From Apodospora peruviana (taxonomy: Eukaryota; Ascomycota; Sordariomycetes; Sordariales; Lasiosphaeriaceae), in assembly GCA_033439685.1 (NCBI GenBank), contig JAUEDM010000005.1, forward strand, positions 2,542,001 to 2,606,000: DNA of 64,000 nucleotides, given 5' to 3'. Each line of letters opens with the position of its first letter. The stretch's first letter is position 1. The position numbers were made by a program, and so were the translations under genes. The notes under the pieces were generated by a model, which did no database searches, was not told where the DNA came from, and saw nothing but the letters and a program-made list of their open reading frames with translations. Below, piece by piece: positions 34,779 to 47,037 of the stretch.

Positions 34779-35018
34779 TTGGGTGTACAGCTGCTGCTGT
34801 GGTGGGAAGGTTGTTGAGCTAGACGGTATGTAGACGTTCTATTTGATTTGTTTTTCGTACCTAATCAAGCAGTCGGTTTCTGCCTTCCCGGTTTTGGCGC
34901 CGTTCTCCATCTGACCCAATCCAGTTTCAGGGCGGCCTCTTTTCAGTTTTCCTCCAATTCGTTGAGTTCGAGCTTATTGCACCCCTATTAGCCTGTCGCT
35001 AGAGAGATGCTCGCCATC

Positions 35019-36808
35019 CTAACGAGTCTCGGTAACGACAGAGCCAACCTCCAATGGTGGGAACCTGGCAAGAAGTTGCTGCAGAGCTTGCAACACCTGT
35101 TGATGGTCCATAATCGACGCAAGAACCTTCTGTTCCTCTTGCAGTGACTCCAGGGTCCTCTGCTGCTCTTCCACGGCCCTCATGACCTGGTCCTGCTTTC
35201 TACCAACCTCCCGCACCATGCAGCTAATCTCCCGCACTTCCAGCCGGTGGAAGTACTCGGCCTCCTTTCTGATTCGTTTAGACAGCTTCGTGATCGTTTG
35301 AGCTTTGTGTTTCAAACTGTTGTAAGGGAGATAGACAAAAATTGCTGGAACTTCCAAGGACCTTGCGGCAGACTCGAAAAAGGTGACCGCCTCGAGATAG
35401 AGTGTCGACATCAGTAGCTTCAGTTGCGGCTCGGGATATAAGGCGTACTCTCGTTCACAGCACATGAGAGCGTCCTGTATCGCGCTCATAGCCTCTAGGA
35501 GAAGTTCTAGGCTCACGATGGACGTAACGGCCATCTTGTGAAGCAGGGAAGATAAGTACATACACCTAGATATCCAGTTCCATGACGGGGGTAGCCACCT
35601 ACTTTGAGGGCGGCATATATCATCGGCAATAGCGGGTTCCACGCCTGAGTTGCGCCAATTGTCTCAGACATCCTCGAAAATACTTCCATGTTCGGTAATA
35701 TCCTGCTTGACAGCCTCAGCAGAAGTCGATTACCACCCTTCGAAGAGGCTTTGCGCATCACGGCCGTGAGAATGTCGTTGAGATCGCCAGCATCCTGAAT
35801 AAGGCCAGCTCCCAGGAACTTGGCAGTGGACGGTCTGCGAATCAGCAGTGTTTCGAGTGTTTGACGAAAAAGACTGGTATCCTTTTGCGGTTCTCTTTTC
35901 TCCTGAACATTGTCGAGCACAGGCGTGAGGTGAGACGACTCGGACGAGTGATGGGACGGCGGAGATATGCTAGGCGAGACGACAGTAGGATGGGGCTGGG
36001 TTTCGGCCGATGGAAGACTGTTGTTAAAACCTCGGGAGTCGATGAGATCAGCGAATCTTTCAGAAGTCTCCAGCATAAGCTGCTCGTTGGAGAGATGCTG
36101 CGCCTTGGCCGTGCCGGAGAGGCATGTTACATGGTTCATGATCTGACATTCGAGGAGCCGCAGACTATGGACCAAGTCCCCTCTCAGGCGTTGCATACGC
36201 GACTCTATCGTATCGCCCAAGCCTTCAACCAAATCTTCGACGGCTGAGACTTGTCGCAGGATGGAGCTGTCGACAGTACTGTATCTAATCAGTCAGTACA
36301 GTTTCTTCTCCCATTGAAACAGGGGAGATCAAGCAGCGGAATAAGCATGACGACAATAGTAGTGGACGTACATGCCAAAGTGCAGCATGCTCAGCACCAA
36401 ATTCTGCTTGAGCGCTTCCAGTCTTCGCGTGGACTTTTCAATTTCCTCGGCATTCAGGCTCCACCTGACGCTCTTTCCGAACTTTGGGAAGGCAGTTTTC
36501 CAATCACCTCCGGGCTCCGAACGCAGCTGTGACACTGCGCGCCAGGCGACATTGACCTCGGCTTCGCAGCTCTGAATCGTGACGAGGATACTATCAACAC
36601 CCAGTGCCCTGTCGTCAGCACGTAGTAGGTCGTGAGTGTTTAACAGAGATGGTGCAATATCCTTGAGAATCTGGCGCAGGGAGTCCAGCTCAGCGCAAAA
36701 TGCGCGAATCTCGACTGGGGCGTCTCTGAAGCTCGTGTACGCCTTGTACACACGCGCGATCAAGCTGAGGACGGCTGCAGCAGCACCTACAACTTCCAGT
36801 CCAGACAT
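35019..36808 (-). CDS. HeLo-like (PigL_N) and DUF7708-like protein without NACHT domain
   Basis: Exons 36808-36372, 36278-35604 plus one base (to 35603), and 35534-35019; introns of 93 and 68 nt; 542 aa. Residues 1-145 start MSGLEVVGAAAAVLSLIARV and continue EIRAFCAELDSLRQILKDI, the pattern of the fungal N-terminal HeLo-like domain found on STAND/NLR proteins and on MLKL-like cell-death effectors. A Ser/Pro-rich linker (near 215-245) follows. The region from SLFRQTLETLLIRRP through YALYPEPQLKLLMSTLYLEAVTFFESAARS resembles the DUF7708-type module that normally precedes a NACHT ATPase. The last 90 residues are a charged coiled coil (REVGRKQDQVMRAVEEQQRT). There is no P-loop, ankyrin or WD repeat after it, so it is either a truncated NLR or a stand-alone effector/partner. 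Domain names are by pattern only. Confidence 0.75.
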
Positions 36809-37482
36809 TCTGTATGTGAAAAGGAGTCGGAGTTGAGCGATGATAGTTGGAAACTGCCCGGTTAGATGAAGCGTAATATATCCTGGCAGCAAAGAATGCA
36901 CTTCCGCTCCGTTACCAGTACCAATTACCATCCCACACGTCAGTCTTATGCACCTCAACCTCTACCCGCAAGAAAGTAGTATGCCTCGTGGAAAGCCTCG
37001 CACCGATTGTTGGGCCCGATAAAGTTGCATATTTGAGCTGCAGGCAAGGTGAACTGGACTGTCTTGATCTCCGATTGGTATACCATGGCTATGGGTGGCT
37101 TGAAACCCCTCTTCCCATGTGCTGTTTGCTCCAGTCCCTCACCCACTTTCCTCTCCTGGGCTGTTGACATCTGTGTCGTGCCGTTTTCAAAAAAAGGGAA
37201 GGAGAAATCCTTTTGCGGATGTGTCCCCTGAGACGTAATCTTGAACCATTCCACCAAGAATATTCAAGATGAAAAAAATCCAAACAGAAATCCACGGATA
37301 TCACAATTCTGTCTTGCATTGATTACACGTATCATATATCAGCAAGGCAGTAAAACCATGTGGGTATAGCCCGAATATCAAAACGATCCACACATGTTCT
37401 TCCATCATTAACAACGCATCTGTGTACTCTTGGTAAGATATATGCAGAGAAACAAGAAATTGCACCAGCCAACGATGCCTCT
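36809..37482. other. Gap between two minus-strand genes
   Basis: 674 bp containing the HeLo-like gene's promoter and the MFS gene's terminator. A 100-codon minus frame (37257-36955) is present but resembles nothing known. Confidence 0.5.
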
Positions 37483-39221
37483 CTAAGGGTTCCACCGCCA
37501 GGCAGGGTGCTTCCAGTCCAAGTCCTGAATCTCCCCCTGCGACATGCCGGCGAGCTCCTCCTCGACGCTTCGGCCGTCGCGCTTCTTGTTGTCCATCTTC
37601 ATCCAGAACAGCATGAGCGTGGCAATGATCAAGCACGTGCTGGCCGTGGCCAAATTGAGGCCGTTGCCGATGTGATAATCGGGTGCGTCGGTCGGCAGGA
37701 AGCTCCACGTCGATATGAGGCCGCCGATGTTGCCCATCATGACTGTTTTTTCACACACCAGTTAATCACCATCACCACATACACAAAACAGCACTCTGGA
37801 ATCAGGGGTTAATTAGCTTACCATTCATGCCAATGGCACTGCTCCTCGCCGTGTCCGAAATCACGTTGGCGCTGACCTGGGCATTGGTGATCGGCCCCAA
37901 GGCAAACAGCGAGCTGGCGATCAGGAAGGTGGCCGCGTACCGGACCGTCGCCACAGAAGACGCCAAGAACATGATGTAGCCCACCATGACCATGGGTGTG
38001 CACAGGATCATGAAGATCTGGCGGCGGTCAAAATGTGTGCAGAGGAAGGGCATCAGCAGGGTAAAGAAGCCGCCCACGACATACGGCGGCACAGTGAACA
38101 GCTGCTGCGTGACGGTCGTCTTATCCGGGTAGATGGTGCGGACGATGGTAGGGGCGAAGAAAGCCAGCCCTTGCACCGTGATGTTGTTCAGCAAGAAGAT
38201 GAGAGACGTCGACAACGTCATGGGGCTGATGATTCCGAGCCAGAGCTTCTTCTTGTCGATGTTGTCGAGAACCTTGTCCTGTCCGATACGCTCCGACTTG
38301 ACGCGGGCAATGGCGAGGTCCTTTTCCTCGGCCGTCAGCCATCGAGCGGTGGCGGGACGGTCGGTGAGGGTAAAGAAGGCTATTATCGACAGGCCACACG
38401 TGATGATACCTTCAATAACAAAGATCATGCGCCAGCTGTGCACACTGCCAAAGTGATCGAGGGTGAGAATGCCCGAAGCCAAGAGACCACCGAAAGCTCC
38501 GGCCATGGGGGCCATGACGATGTAGAGGGCGAGGCGGAAAGCCAACTCAGACCGTCGGTACCAGCGCGAGAGGTAGTATGCGATGCCTGGCATCATGCCC
38601 GCCTCAAAAACACCGAGCACAAACCGGACGCCGGCTGCTTGGGCTGTTGTCTTGACGAAGCCGGTCGCGATACTGCTGGCGCCGAAGCCGAGAGAGATGG
38701 CGGGGATGAACCATCCCGGCCCAATCCATTTGCAAGCGACGTTGGACGGGATCTCGAAGAGGATGTATGAGATATAGAAGATGGAGAGCAGCATGTTGTA
38801 GTCATATCCCTTGAGCTGCAAGTCCTCGGTTAAGCCGGCGATTCTGGCATTTCCTTTGGTGGTGCTGTGTTAGACAAAGAGTGTCAAAAGGCTCTGGGCC
38901 AAAATGTTGTGCTTACCGATATTGGCTCTGTCGATGAAGCAAAACAGGTAGAGGAGAGAGACGGTCGGGACGATGTAGAGATCAATCTTCAGACGAAGCC
39001 TCGCTTCGGCCTTGGGGTCGAAGTGAACCAGAGGTTGGCCATATCTGGTAGGGGAAAGAGGTCTTAGTTTCGAGTCCGTCGACCACGCCATTATGTTCAT
39101 GATGAGAAGGGTCTTACTTGTCGGTAGCGACATGTCCTCGCTCAGCAGCAAAGTGAGTGGACTCCTCGTTTGTTTCGTTATGGACGGCACCAATGCTGTC
39201 TCCTTTCTTTTCGTCTGCCAT
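37483..39221 (-). CDS. MFS transporter, allantoate permease-like (ACS family), with an apparent one-base insertion
   Basis: Exons 39221-39118, 39044-38917, 38854-37822 and 37742-37483, introns of 62-79 nt; about 507 aa once the shift is allowed for. Signatures of the anion:cation symporter family are LYLFCFIDRANIG at the end of TM1, NARIAGLTEDL directly after the second junction, YDYNMLLSIFYISYILFEIPSN in TM2, GVFEAGMMPGIAYYLSRWYRR in TM4 and TAEEKDLAIARVKSERI in the central loop. The protein ends in a hydrophilic tail with DLDWKHPAWRW. Relatives carry allantoate, nicotinate, pantothenate or similar anions into the cell; the substrate here is unknown. Between the codons for NARIAGLTED and LQLKGYDYN there is one extra A in the A3 run at 38820-38822, which shifts the frame and puts a TAA upstream of the second part. 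It is either an assembly error or an inactivating mutation. Confidence 0.8.
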
Positions 39222-42200
39222 GGTGGCGGATTCTGGTGACGAGGATCGCCGGAACTCTGACTGCTCTGGTGATGGACGACGCCGGGTTGGTGGGTGGGAG
39301 AGAAATAAGAAATGACCGGAACTGATGAGGAACAGCGGCACTTTATCTGCAAACCGTCCACCCACGATGATCAATGTCACCGTGCCATGCTTGGAATAAG
39401 ATGCATGCGAACCCCTGGGCGATACCCGGGTTCCCAGGCCCTTGGAACGGGTATGAGGTCTTGTCGTCTTCCTTCGGCAATCAGGTTCGGCAACAAGAGC
39501 TTCGAACAATTCGAAGCATCTTGCTCCCAACGCGGGGTTAGCGCCGGACGGGCAGGTCGAGGGACGAAGTTAGCTGGCCTATGGCGTCTCGAGGATTCGA
39601 CGATCGATCGGAATTAGTTGACCACGAGGAGGACACCCCATGGGGAATGAGGAGGTGACAACGGTTTTCTGGGGTTCTGGGATGTAAGATGGCGGCCATG
39701 TTGCTCGATTGCGCTTAGCATGTGAAGCCAGCCACATGGGCCCAAGCGATGGAGGATACTCTTTTGGATTCAAAGACCAAGGCCCTGCTTGGTTTCTAGT
39801 TGGAAGCCAGTCTGTTAGGTACAATTTCCCCCTGGTAAGTTCGTGACTTCCGGTGGATGAGAACAGGGTTGAGAAAGCCAATGAACTTGTGTGAATCGAA
39901 GGCTCAAAAGAAGAAAAAAACCGTCAAGTGCCTAGCGCTACCTCAATCTCAGGGCTAAAACTGTGGAAAACAAGGGTTGGCTATTGTACGGGGCGAAGTA
40001 TCGCGCTTGCAAACTTTCAAGTCTTGATCTGTATCTGCCGTGCTCCAGTTGCTGCTGTTGTGGTGGATATGTTAGTCTAGAGGTGGCCCTCCCAAGACCC
40101 TGTCTTAGGTCTTCCCAAGCAAATGCTTTTCCAAGCAAACGCAGTCACTGCCAGTCACACCCCTGAGCCGGTATGTGGGCGGCGCCAGCGGACCCGATCC
40201 ACCTGCCGATCCACTTACCGGGCTCTCTCGCCCCTGTTACTCCAAGACCTCCCCGGGCATTCTAACCCTGCTTCCCCATCTTTTGATTTCCTTGGCGCCT
40301 TTCCCCAAACTTCTCCCAAGAGTTAGGCCATGGTTAGTGGCGCCTGCAAGGACACTAACAATCTCCCTCCACACCCCCCTCCTCAGGCTCTCATCTTTCT
40401 CTCCTCACGACAAGAAACTAACAAAATATGAAGAGGATCTCCAACCCCGCGTGCAACCATATCGGACCCATCCCTCTCTGAGTAGCCTCGGTACAGTGTT
40501 CCCGAAAAGGAATTCGCGCCCTTTGACCCTTTGGCAACTCTTTGAATTCGATTGGGCTGCGCCGAGTTATCCATGTCCGACTTTGCCAAGCTGATGACAC
40601 CACTCAGGGAGATTCACCAGGTTCGGTGCCCAGAAATAAAATCCACCTCACTACCGTCCCTAGTTTGATGTAATACGGGGCCATATTCGACGTCAAGCCA
40701 CTTCTAGTCCGGCGCATGGATCACTGACTGAGAATTTCAAAGGGGGTAAGGATTTATCCCCCTTGCCCCCATATTTGTCTTTATGAATCGTCAGGACCAA
40801 AGCCCGTAAGGTTCTGCCCACGAGTTAAGAGTCATGTTTAATTTCACGTCAGATATTGTTTCAGAGGAGCTTTAATAGCATGAGGAAGGTCTAGACTTCG
40901 AGGCCTCTCTGAATGGGCGGGCTTGAGAGCTTCTCGTGACTGACACTAGACCTGGAGATTTGACTGTCACAAGAGGTGGACATGTCTTTTATGGCTATGT
41001 ACCAATCCTGTCTCGAAAGAGTGAAAGGGAACTTGAATGCCTGCAAAAAGATGAGTGCGGAGAACCCCAACTTCCCTTGCAGAATCTATCCAGGTGCTCT
41101 CTTTCTATCAGACCGGCCAGATATCATAATATGGTTTTGCTTTCGTGCCTGGCTGGCGTAATCGACCTCGACGAAGCCGGTCTCAAGCTTGACCAGCTTC
41201 CAGGTTCTCAGGTCAATAATCAGCTAGTACGAGTGGCCCAGTCCCCCCCGGACGCGTCTTGCCAACGCGTCTGGAGCACGTATGCGCTGGGGGGACGAGA
41301 GAATTGTAGATGCACGTTTCAAAACATCTAAGTAGTTGAGATTCCGCCGTCAGTCCGCAACAGAAGACGTCACCAAGCTCGCACAAATGGCAACATGCAC
41401 TGGCATAATCTCTCCTGGCCTGGAGGAAGGCCCGGGGATCGTTGAGGTGTGGGTGTGCGTTGTTTTGAAAAGTTCTTGTCACTGTTGACTGTTGTGGCCC
41501 ATAATTGTTTTTGTATTTCAAACCGAGGGCGAACGGCAGACAGGGCTTATCCGACTACGGCGACCACGACGTCGACGAACTCCAGTGCAGGGACATCATT
41601 ACCTTGCTCTTCTCATTCAACCACCCTGCACCAATTATATCAGGCTTTCACTTACCCAACCCAAGCAACGGATCACTTCCTTCCAAAGCAGGAACTTGAA
41701 TGACCCGCCATGGAGACATCACATGGACTTTGCGATATACGTTCTCTGCTCTTTGCCGACGACCAAATACCAACTGGCTAAGAACATGCAGTTGCGTCTT
41801 CATCAGATCATGACAGACTCCATACTCTAAAGAAGCAGAGATATCTCCTTTGGTAATTGTATACAAGCATGGCAAGCACACATGATACTTGGATTCCTGC
41901 CATCAGGTTCACTTTCAATCGTTTGATTGGGCACGCTGCAGCTGCGATCTGTTTCCCACGCAAACCACCTGGCAATGTTACAATGCGACTACCTGCGTAC
42001 TCAAAGTAGACGGTGCCCGGAAAATACAGCCAAAGAGTGCAATCATTCATCTACGAGTGCTTAATCCTCGAGCGACTCCATCATTGACCTAGACCACCCC
42101 CTTCCTCTACGCGGGACACCAGGCTGGAGGATATATGATATTTCAGACTGCAGTTCTCGAGAAGCCATGGCCTTAACATCAGCAAAAGCATACCTTGTCG

Positions 42201-43425
42201 ATTTCAATCTGATGGGGGTATGTCAACAAGATACCCGAATACTTTATGGAACAAAGGATTGTCCATCACCAAGCGCAAATCCGGCATGATCGAGGACAGA
42301 AGCCACACCACACTCTCTGTCCTGATGAAAATCCAGACAAGACTCGAGGATACTAGTAGCTGCTTGCGTAATAACCCAGCCATCAAGTTAGGTGTTCAAA
42401 CACTTACGCAGCCACACATCCGGCAACTTGAGCGGGTTCGAAATCACCCGTACCCAGGCATCTGTATGGGATACGCAAGACCGGCCAGAAAACGTGCCGA
42501 AAATGATACACGTAATATAAAATCAATGAGAAATGTGCTGTTTCCCCAAAAGAACAGATGTGGCATTTAAAGGCTGCCACGCGTCGCTACCACCCTCGCA
42601 CTTAGGTTGACAGTTTCTCACAGGGCAGGCAGCTCAGTTTCGATTTCGGGTTGGTTGGAAAGGCATCTTGAATAACAGAGACCTGAGAATAATGGGAAAG
42701 AGGAAGACAATAAACAAAAAAAGAATAGTTCCTTAGTTTATATGAGACACAATGCTGTCACCAAGCTCTCCCCAACCCGATGGCAGCCGGAGTCAGCTGA
42801 GCTCGTGAAACAAGAACTTGTGGGGAAAGGAAGAGGCGTGGCGCTGCGTCGTCGGCAAGGCATCCAGTTAGCGCTCACCTGCCTAACCCAAGCTGCAACA
42901 CTAACATGCACAAGGGCTGCCTGTCCAACCCCCGCATTATTACGGATTACGTCGGTGCTTATCGCACAGAGGGGTGAAGGGGACCTCCTGCGATAAGCAG
43001 CTGGGACAGGGTAAGGAGGTGGGGTTGTCCACGTTGTTCCGCCGTGTCAGCCAGGACGGTCACTGCCCAAGCTACGGAGGACCTATGCTCAGCTGCCACC
43101 CTCCTAGGTACCTACCTAAGCTGCTGATGAATGCGCCGCTTGGTTGCCGCTCCCATCGGTGTACCTACCTTGGAAGCTTACCCACGGGGCTTCGCCAGCC
43201 TTTGACTCTTCTCCGGGCAACAAGCCTTCTTTTAAACTTTGAGAAGGACAAAGGAAAACGGATGGGTCCGGATTTCCGTCTTACAATCAACCCTTTCCCC
43301 GTCTACGGATATTCCTTCAACAACGGCATCTCTTCCGTCCGCTGATCACCGAGGCGCAAGGAACGAACCTACCTACCTTAATCATCCCAACACATAAAGA
43401 CCGGAAGGAAAGCAGAGCAGTCACA
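39222..43425. other. Gene-free region of 4.2 kb
   Basis: No coding region, RNA gene or transposon could be supported on either strand. The final 400 bp contain TACCT/AGGTA clusters (43100-43120, 43365-43380) and are probably the promoter of the next gene. Confidence 0.5.
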
Positions 43426-44724
43426 ATGTTCGACATCTTCGCCAAACTACTATCGTACGTCATCGTCATTTCTACCTACCTTGGTAACCGATGGGAGATG
43501 GGAGGGTGTCTAGTCGTCATGATCTCTCAACTAACAAATGGAAATTCTCTCTCTCTCTCTATAGGTCGATAGCATCGTTCCTCTTCCCCCTCTTTGCGAG
43601 CTACAAGGCCCTCAAGACGTCGGATCCGGCACAACTGACACCATGGCTGATGTACTGGGTGGTGCTCGCCTGCGCGCTGCTGGTTGAGTCCTGGACCGAG
43701 TGGTTCCTCGTGTGGTATGTCTTCCCCCCAACCAACCCCGACCTGGACAGCCAAACTTACGAATATCCCATGACAAAATAGGATCCCGTTCTACGCCTAC
43801 ATCCGCCTGCTCTTCCTCCTGTACCTCGTGCTCCCGCAGACCCAGGGCGCGCGCATCATCTACCAGCAGCACATCCACCCTTGGCTCGAGGATAATGAGG
43901 GCGCGATCGAGGACTTCATCGCCTCAGCCCACGAGCGTCTCCGCGCCGCCGGCATCGCCTACATCAAGCGGGCTATCGAACTGCTCAAGACGAACGTGCT
44001 CGGCCTGCCACCGTCACCCCCGTCGGAGACTTCTGCCGCGTCAGCTGTTCCGGGGGAAGCCCCGCCCTCATACACCCAGACCCTGTTGGCGCGATTCAGT
44101 CTGCCCAACGCGCGCTGGAGCGGTAATGCCGCGTCTGGTGGTGCCGGCGGATCTGATTTCTACAACTTTTTGGCCTCGGCCGTCAGTGCGGCGGCTGCTA
44201 CTGCGGCCGCGGCGTCATCATCGTCGCCTTCTGCCAAGGCACGCACCGACACTACCACGGAGCCTACTCTCATCCCGTCGACGATTCGGGGTACCGACGC
44301 AAGAATGGACTTCATCGCTGCCCAGCGCGAGAGGCTGAACATGGTCTTGTCGGCTCTCGACAGGGAGGCGACGCAACTGCAGACCGAAGACGCAATGGCG
44401 CATCAGCAGCAGCCGGGGGGGTTCTTTGGCCATGTGGCTGAAGAGAAGAGGCGATCGATGAGTGGGTCTTCTGCCGGCGGATTAAGCAAGAGTCGGTCTG
44501 AGGCGGATTTTGAGAAGTTGGAGGCTGAGAGTGGTGCGGAGGACGACATGGAGAACTCTCAGGGGTCTTCAAGCGGTGGTGTCAGGAGACGTACTGGCGG
44601 TGGTGGTGTGCAGACGCCTAGTGCGGGCGGTAGTGGCAGCTGGGTGCCCTGGGGATGGGGTGGGAGCGCGACTCCGACTCTGGCGAGCGAGCGCGCTAAG
44701 AGCTCTGCGATGGAGACGGATTAG
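43426..44724 (+). CDS. TB2/DP1/HVA22 (Yop1/REEP-like) ER membrane-shaping protein
   Basis: Exons 43426-43454, 43565-43714 and 43782-44724; introns of 110 and 67 nt; 373 aa. The N-terminal 95 residues are the TB2/DP1/HVA22 domain: hydrophobic SIASFLFPLFASYKALK, the signature PAQLTPWLMYWVVLACALLVE with ESWTEWFLVWIPFY, then IRLLFLLYLVLPQTQGARIIY. These wedge-shaped hairpins curve ER tubules; the domain is complete. After an amphipathic helix (HERLRAAGIAYIKRAIELLK) the C-terminal 250 residues are disordered, Ala/Ser/Gly-rich, with FIAAQRERLNMVLSALDREA as a probable helix. The length is greater than yeast Yop1 (180 aa) and fits the long REEP1-4-like form common in filamentous fungi. The first exon codes for only nine residues and part of a codon. 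Confidence 0.92.
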
Positions 44725-45598
44725 ATGTCTTCTCATGCGCGATGGGCTAACATAAACGAGGGAGACTGACGGTGGTGACATGTGTTTTGATAGATCTCTC
44801 TCTTGTTGGTTTTGTACGCTTTTTCCTGGTGTGGACATGGATAATGGGTTTACAGGACCATCCATTTTGCTTATCTGGGCAGGTCAGGGTTTTAGGGAAT
44901 GGGGTACGGGTTGGGACACCCGGGACTGGGTTTAAGTCCGGTGGCGAGGATGGAATACTTCTGGATTGAAGTTGGCATATCTATTCTCTAAATTCATTAC
45001 TTGTTCATGATCATAACCTTGAAGTGGCTTGCGAACATCTGAACGATGGGACTAGCAGAATACATCAAGGACAAGGGAACTAGTCCACCATCATCATTGT
45101 TGCCGCCTCGAGAGACATTCAGGTTGGATGTTTCGTTCATCTCACCAGCAGACCCAATAAACTGGGTAGAATAGGTAACCTGGGTTCGTACTTTGAACTG
45201 TACGGAATATAAACAGAAAAAGGGAGAGATTCCGAACCGAGACGATCCAGGATTGTTGTATCTCTAGACAACAAGTTCTATAATACATGATAATGACAGT
45301 AAAGAAACGGTACTCAATTGGAAGATTGGAATAGGTGGGTATCGAATCCCTCGACAGACATGATATATATGCTGGCCCCATTTATGGCTTGGGCTGCATG
45401 CCCGTCTCTATATGCTCCTTTGCTCTTCTTGCAACAATAAAGCGATCAGAAAATATTGTACAATTCCACTGATTGCTCTCACACTCTTTCTCGCTTTCCG
45501 TTATAACCCTCCGGTAGTATCCCTCCATAGTTTATTACTTTTAAAAGTCCATCTCTCTCTCACACTGCACTCCGACTGGAGGCCTGCTTGCTTTCTGC
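44725..45598. other. Convergent 3' region between the HVA22 gene and MGM101
   Basis: 874 bp between two converging genes; both terminators should lie here. No gene supported. Confidence 0.55.
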
Positions 45599-46501
45599 TC
45601 ACTTGAACCCCTTGGAAATGGCAAACGGATAGGACGGGTCGCAGTCCTTGCGCAGCCATATCTGCTTCTTCTTCTTGGTGACGACGTGCTCGACCCAGAC
45701 CTCGTGGCAGTGCGTCTTCTTGAAGGTGCGGATGAAGCGCGGGTCCCAGAGCTCCGAGGCGATGCCCAGGTCCTTGCAGCAGCGCATCAGCGCGTTGGAC
45801 TTGCACCCCTCGCCGGCTGTGGGAATCTGTTCCTCCGAGAAGAAGTTGCACTCGCCGCGGGCTTGGGCGACGAATCTTTTCGGTGTCAGTCATATTATTT
45901 AACCAAAGAAAAGAGGTGAGGGAATTCATTGGCATACCGTCCATTCACAACGAGCGCGTACTCCCTAGTCACCACCTTATCGGCCACAATCAGGTCTCCG
46001 CGCGGAGCCAGGCCCCAGCCTCCCGGTCCAAATGCGACATTCAAAATACGGCGGTACTTGATCTCGGGTAGGTAGATGATGCCGTCGGGCTTCATCTCGA
46101 CGTCGTCGGGGTTGATGGGGGCCATCAGGATGGCGGCCGTCTCGGGGGTGAAAGGGGTCGTGGCGAGGCCGTGGTAGGACGACGACCAGTCGATCGGGTT
46201 GCCGTTCTCGTCGAAGCCGCTCTCGACGCCGGCCGCGGGTCGGAAGGCTGGCACCGACGGCGCATATGGCGTGCCGGGGGTGGGAATGTTGCTGGCCAGC
46301 TCGGCGTCAACCTCGGAGGCTTTCGGGCCCTTGGGGACGGCTGCTTGGGGGTCGATGACGCCGATCCGCGAGGAGCTTGTCGATCTCGGCGCCGATAAGC
46401 GTGGACTGGCATTTTTGTATTGTGGTTGTGTCGTTCTTATTACTTGTTGCGAGGGTTTGGTGTATGCTGACTTGCGCTGGGGTGGTTCTTTTACATCTTT
46501 A

Positions 46502-46535
<34 letters not shown>

Positions 46536-46662
46536 TTGCTGTGGAGGAGGAGGAGGTCGCGGATGTCGAGGCGGAGGCGGTAAAGGCAGGTCGCAGGAGG
46601 TATTGGAAACTAGACGACGTTAAACTTAGCGGCCGACAGGCCTGGAGGGCGCGAGAATTCAT
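45599..46662 (-). CDS. MGM101: MGM101, mitochondrial genome maintenance protein
   Basis: Exons 46662-45938 and 45875-45599 with a 62-nt intron (GTATGC..GAAAAG); 333 aa. The N-terminus MNSRALQACRPLSLTSSSFQ is basic, hydroxylated and free of acidic residues, as expected for a mitochondrial targeting signal. It is followed by a Ser/Ala stretch with a poly-Ala run coded by a (CTG)n/(CAG)n trinucleotide tract. From about residue 195 the conserved Rad52-related core follows: PDGIIYLPEIKYRRILNVAF, GPGGWGLAPRGDL, VTREYALVVNGRF across the junction, then RCCKDLGIASELWDPRFI and HCHEVWVEHVVTKKKKQIWL to the C-terminus. Mgm101 binds single-stranded DNA, anneals homologous strands and is required for mtDNA repair and stability. 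All core motifs are intact. Confidence 0.95.
46503..46532. repeat. Trinucleotide (CTG)n tract, about 10 units, coding poly-Ala
   Basis: A nearly pure CTG run on the plus strand reads as GCA codons on the minus strand and codes for the poly-Ala stretch of MGM101. Length variation would only change the linker. Confidence 0.85.
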
Positions 46663-47037
46663 CGTATGTGAGGCCTGGCGACGGGGAGGCTGGTGGGAGA
46701 GCGATGGTTGTGATTGTGATGATGGTCGTTGTCGCCCGGGGAGGTATCCGTACGAGGTCCTACCATCGAAATTTTGGCGCGTCTGGAACTGCTTGGGAGC
46801 TTGGGCCTCTGGCTGACTGACAGAGTAAATCTGTCAGTGGGGAAGGTTGAAAAGCGGGCCATTCATTGGTGGGATGGATGTGAAAGAGAAAGGCACCCAA
46901 CTGATATCAACTTAAGACCAAAGATATCAGACCCATATTGACAAGTTTTGATGGAATTCAAGAATGAATTGATGAGCGGTGTTGATATGCCCCAAATACA
47001 GCCAGTACGGGTTTGATATTGGAGTCCTCGGTTGCTT
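46663..47037. other. Gap between COA4 and MGM101
   Basis: 375 bp upstream of MGM101 and downstream of COA4, both on the minus strand. Contains the MGM101 promoter; nothing else seen. Confidence 0.55.

Noticed and set aside
36955..37257. 100-codon minus frame between the HeLo-like and MFS genes
   Set aside because: No family signature, signal peptide or splice partner; it lies in the promoter/terminator gap.
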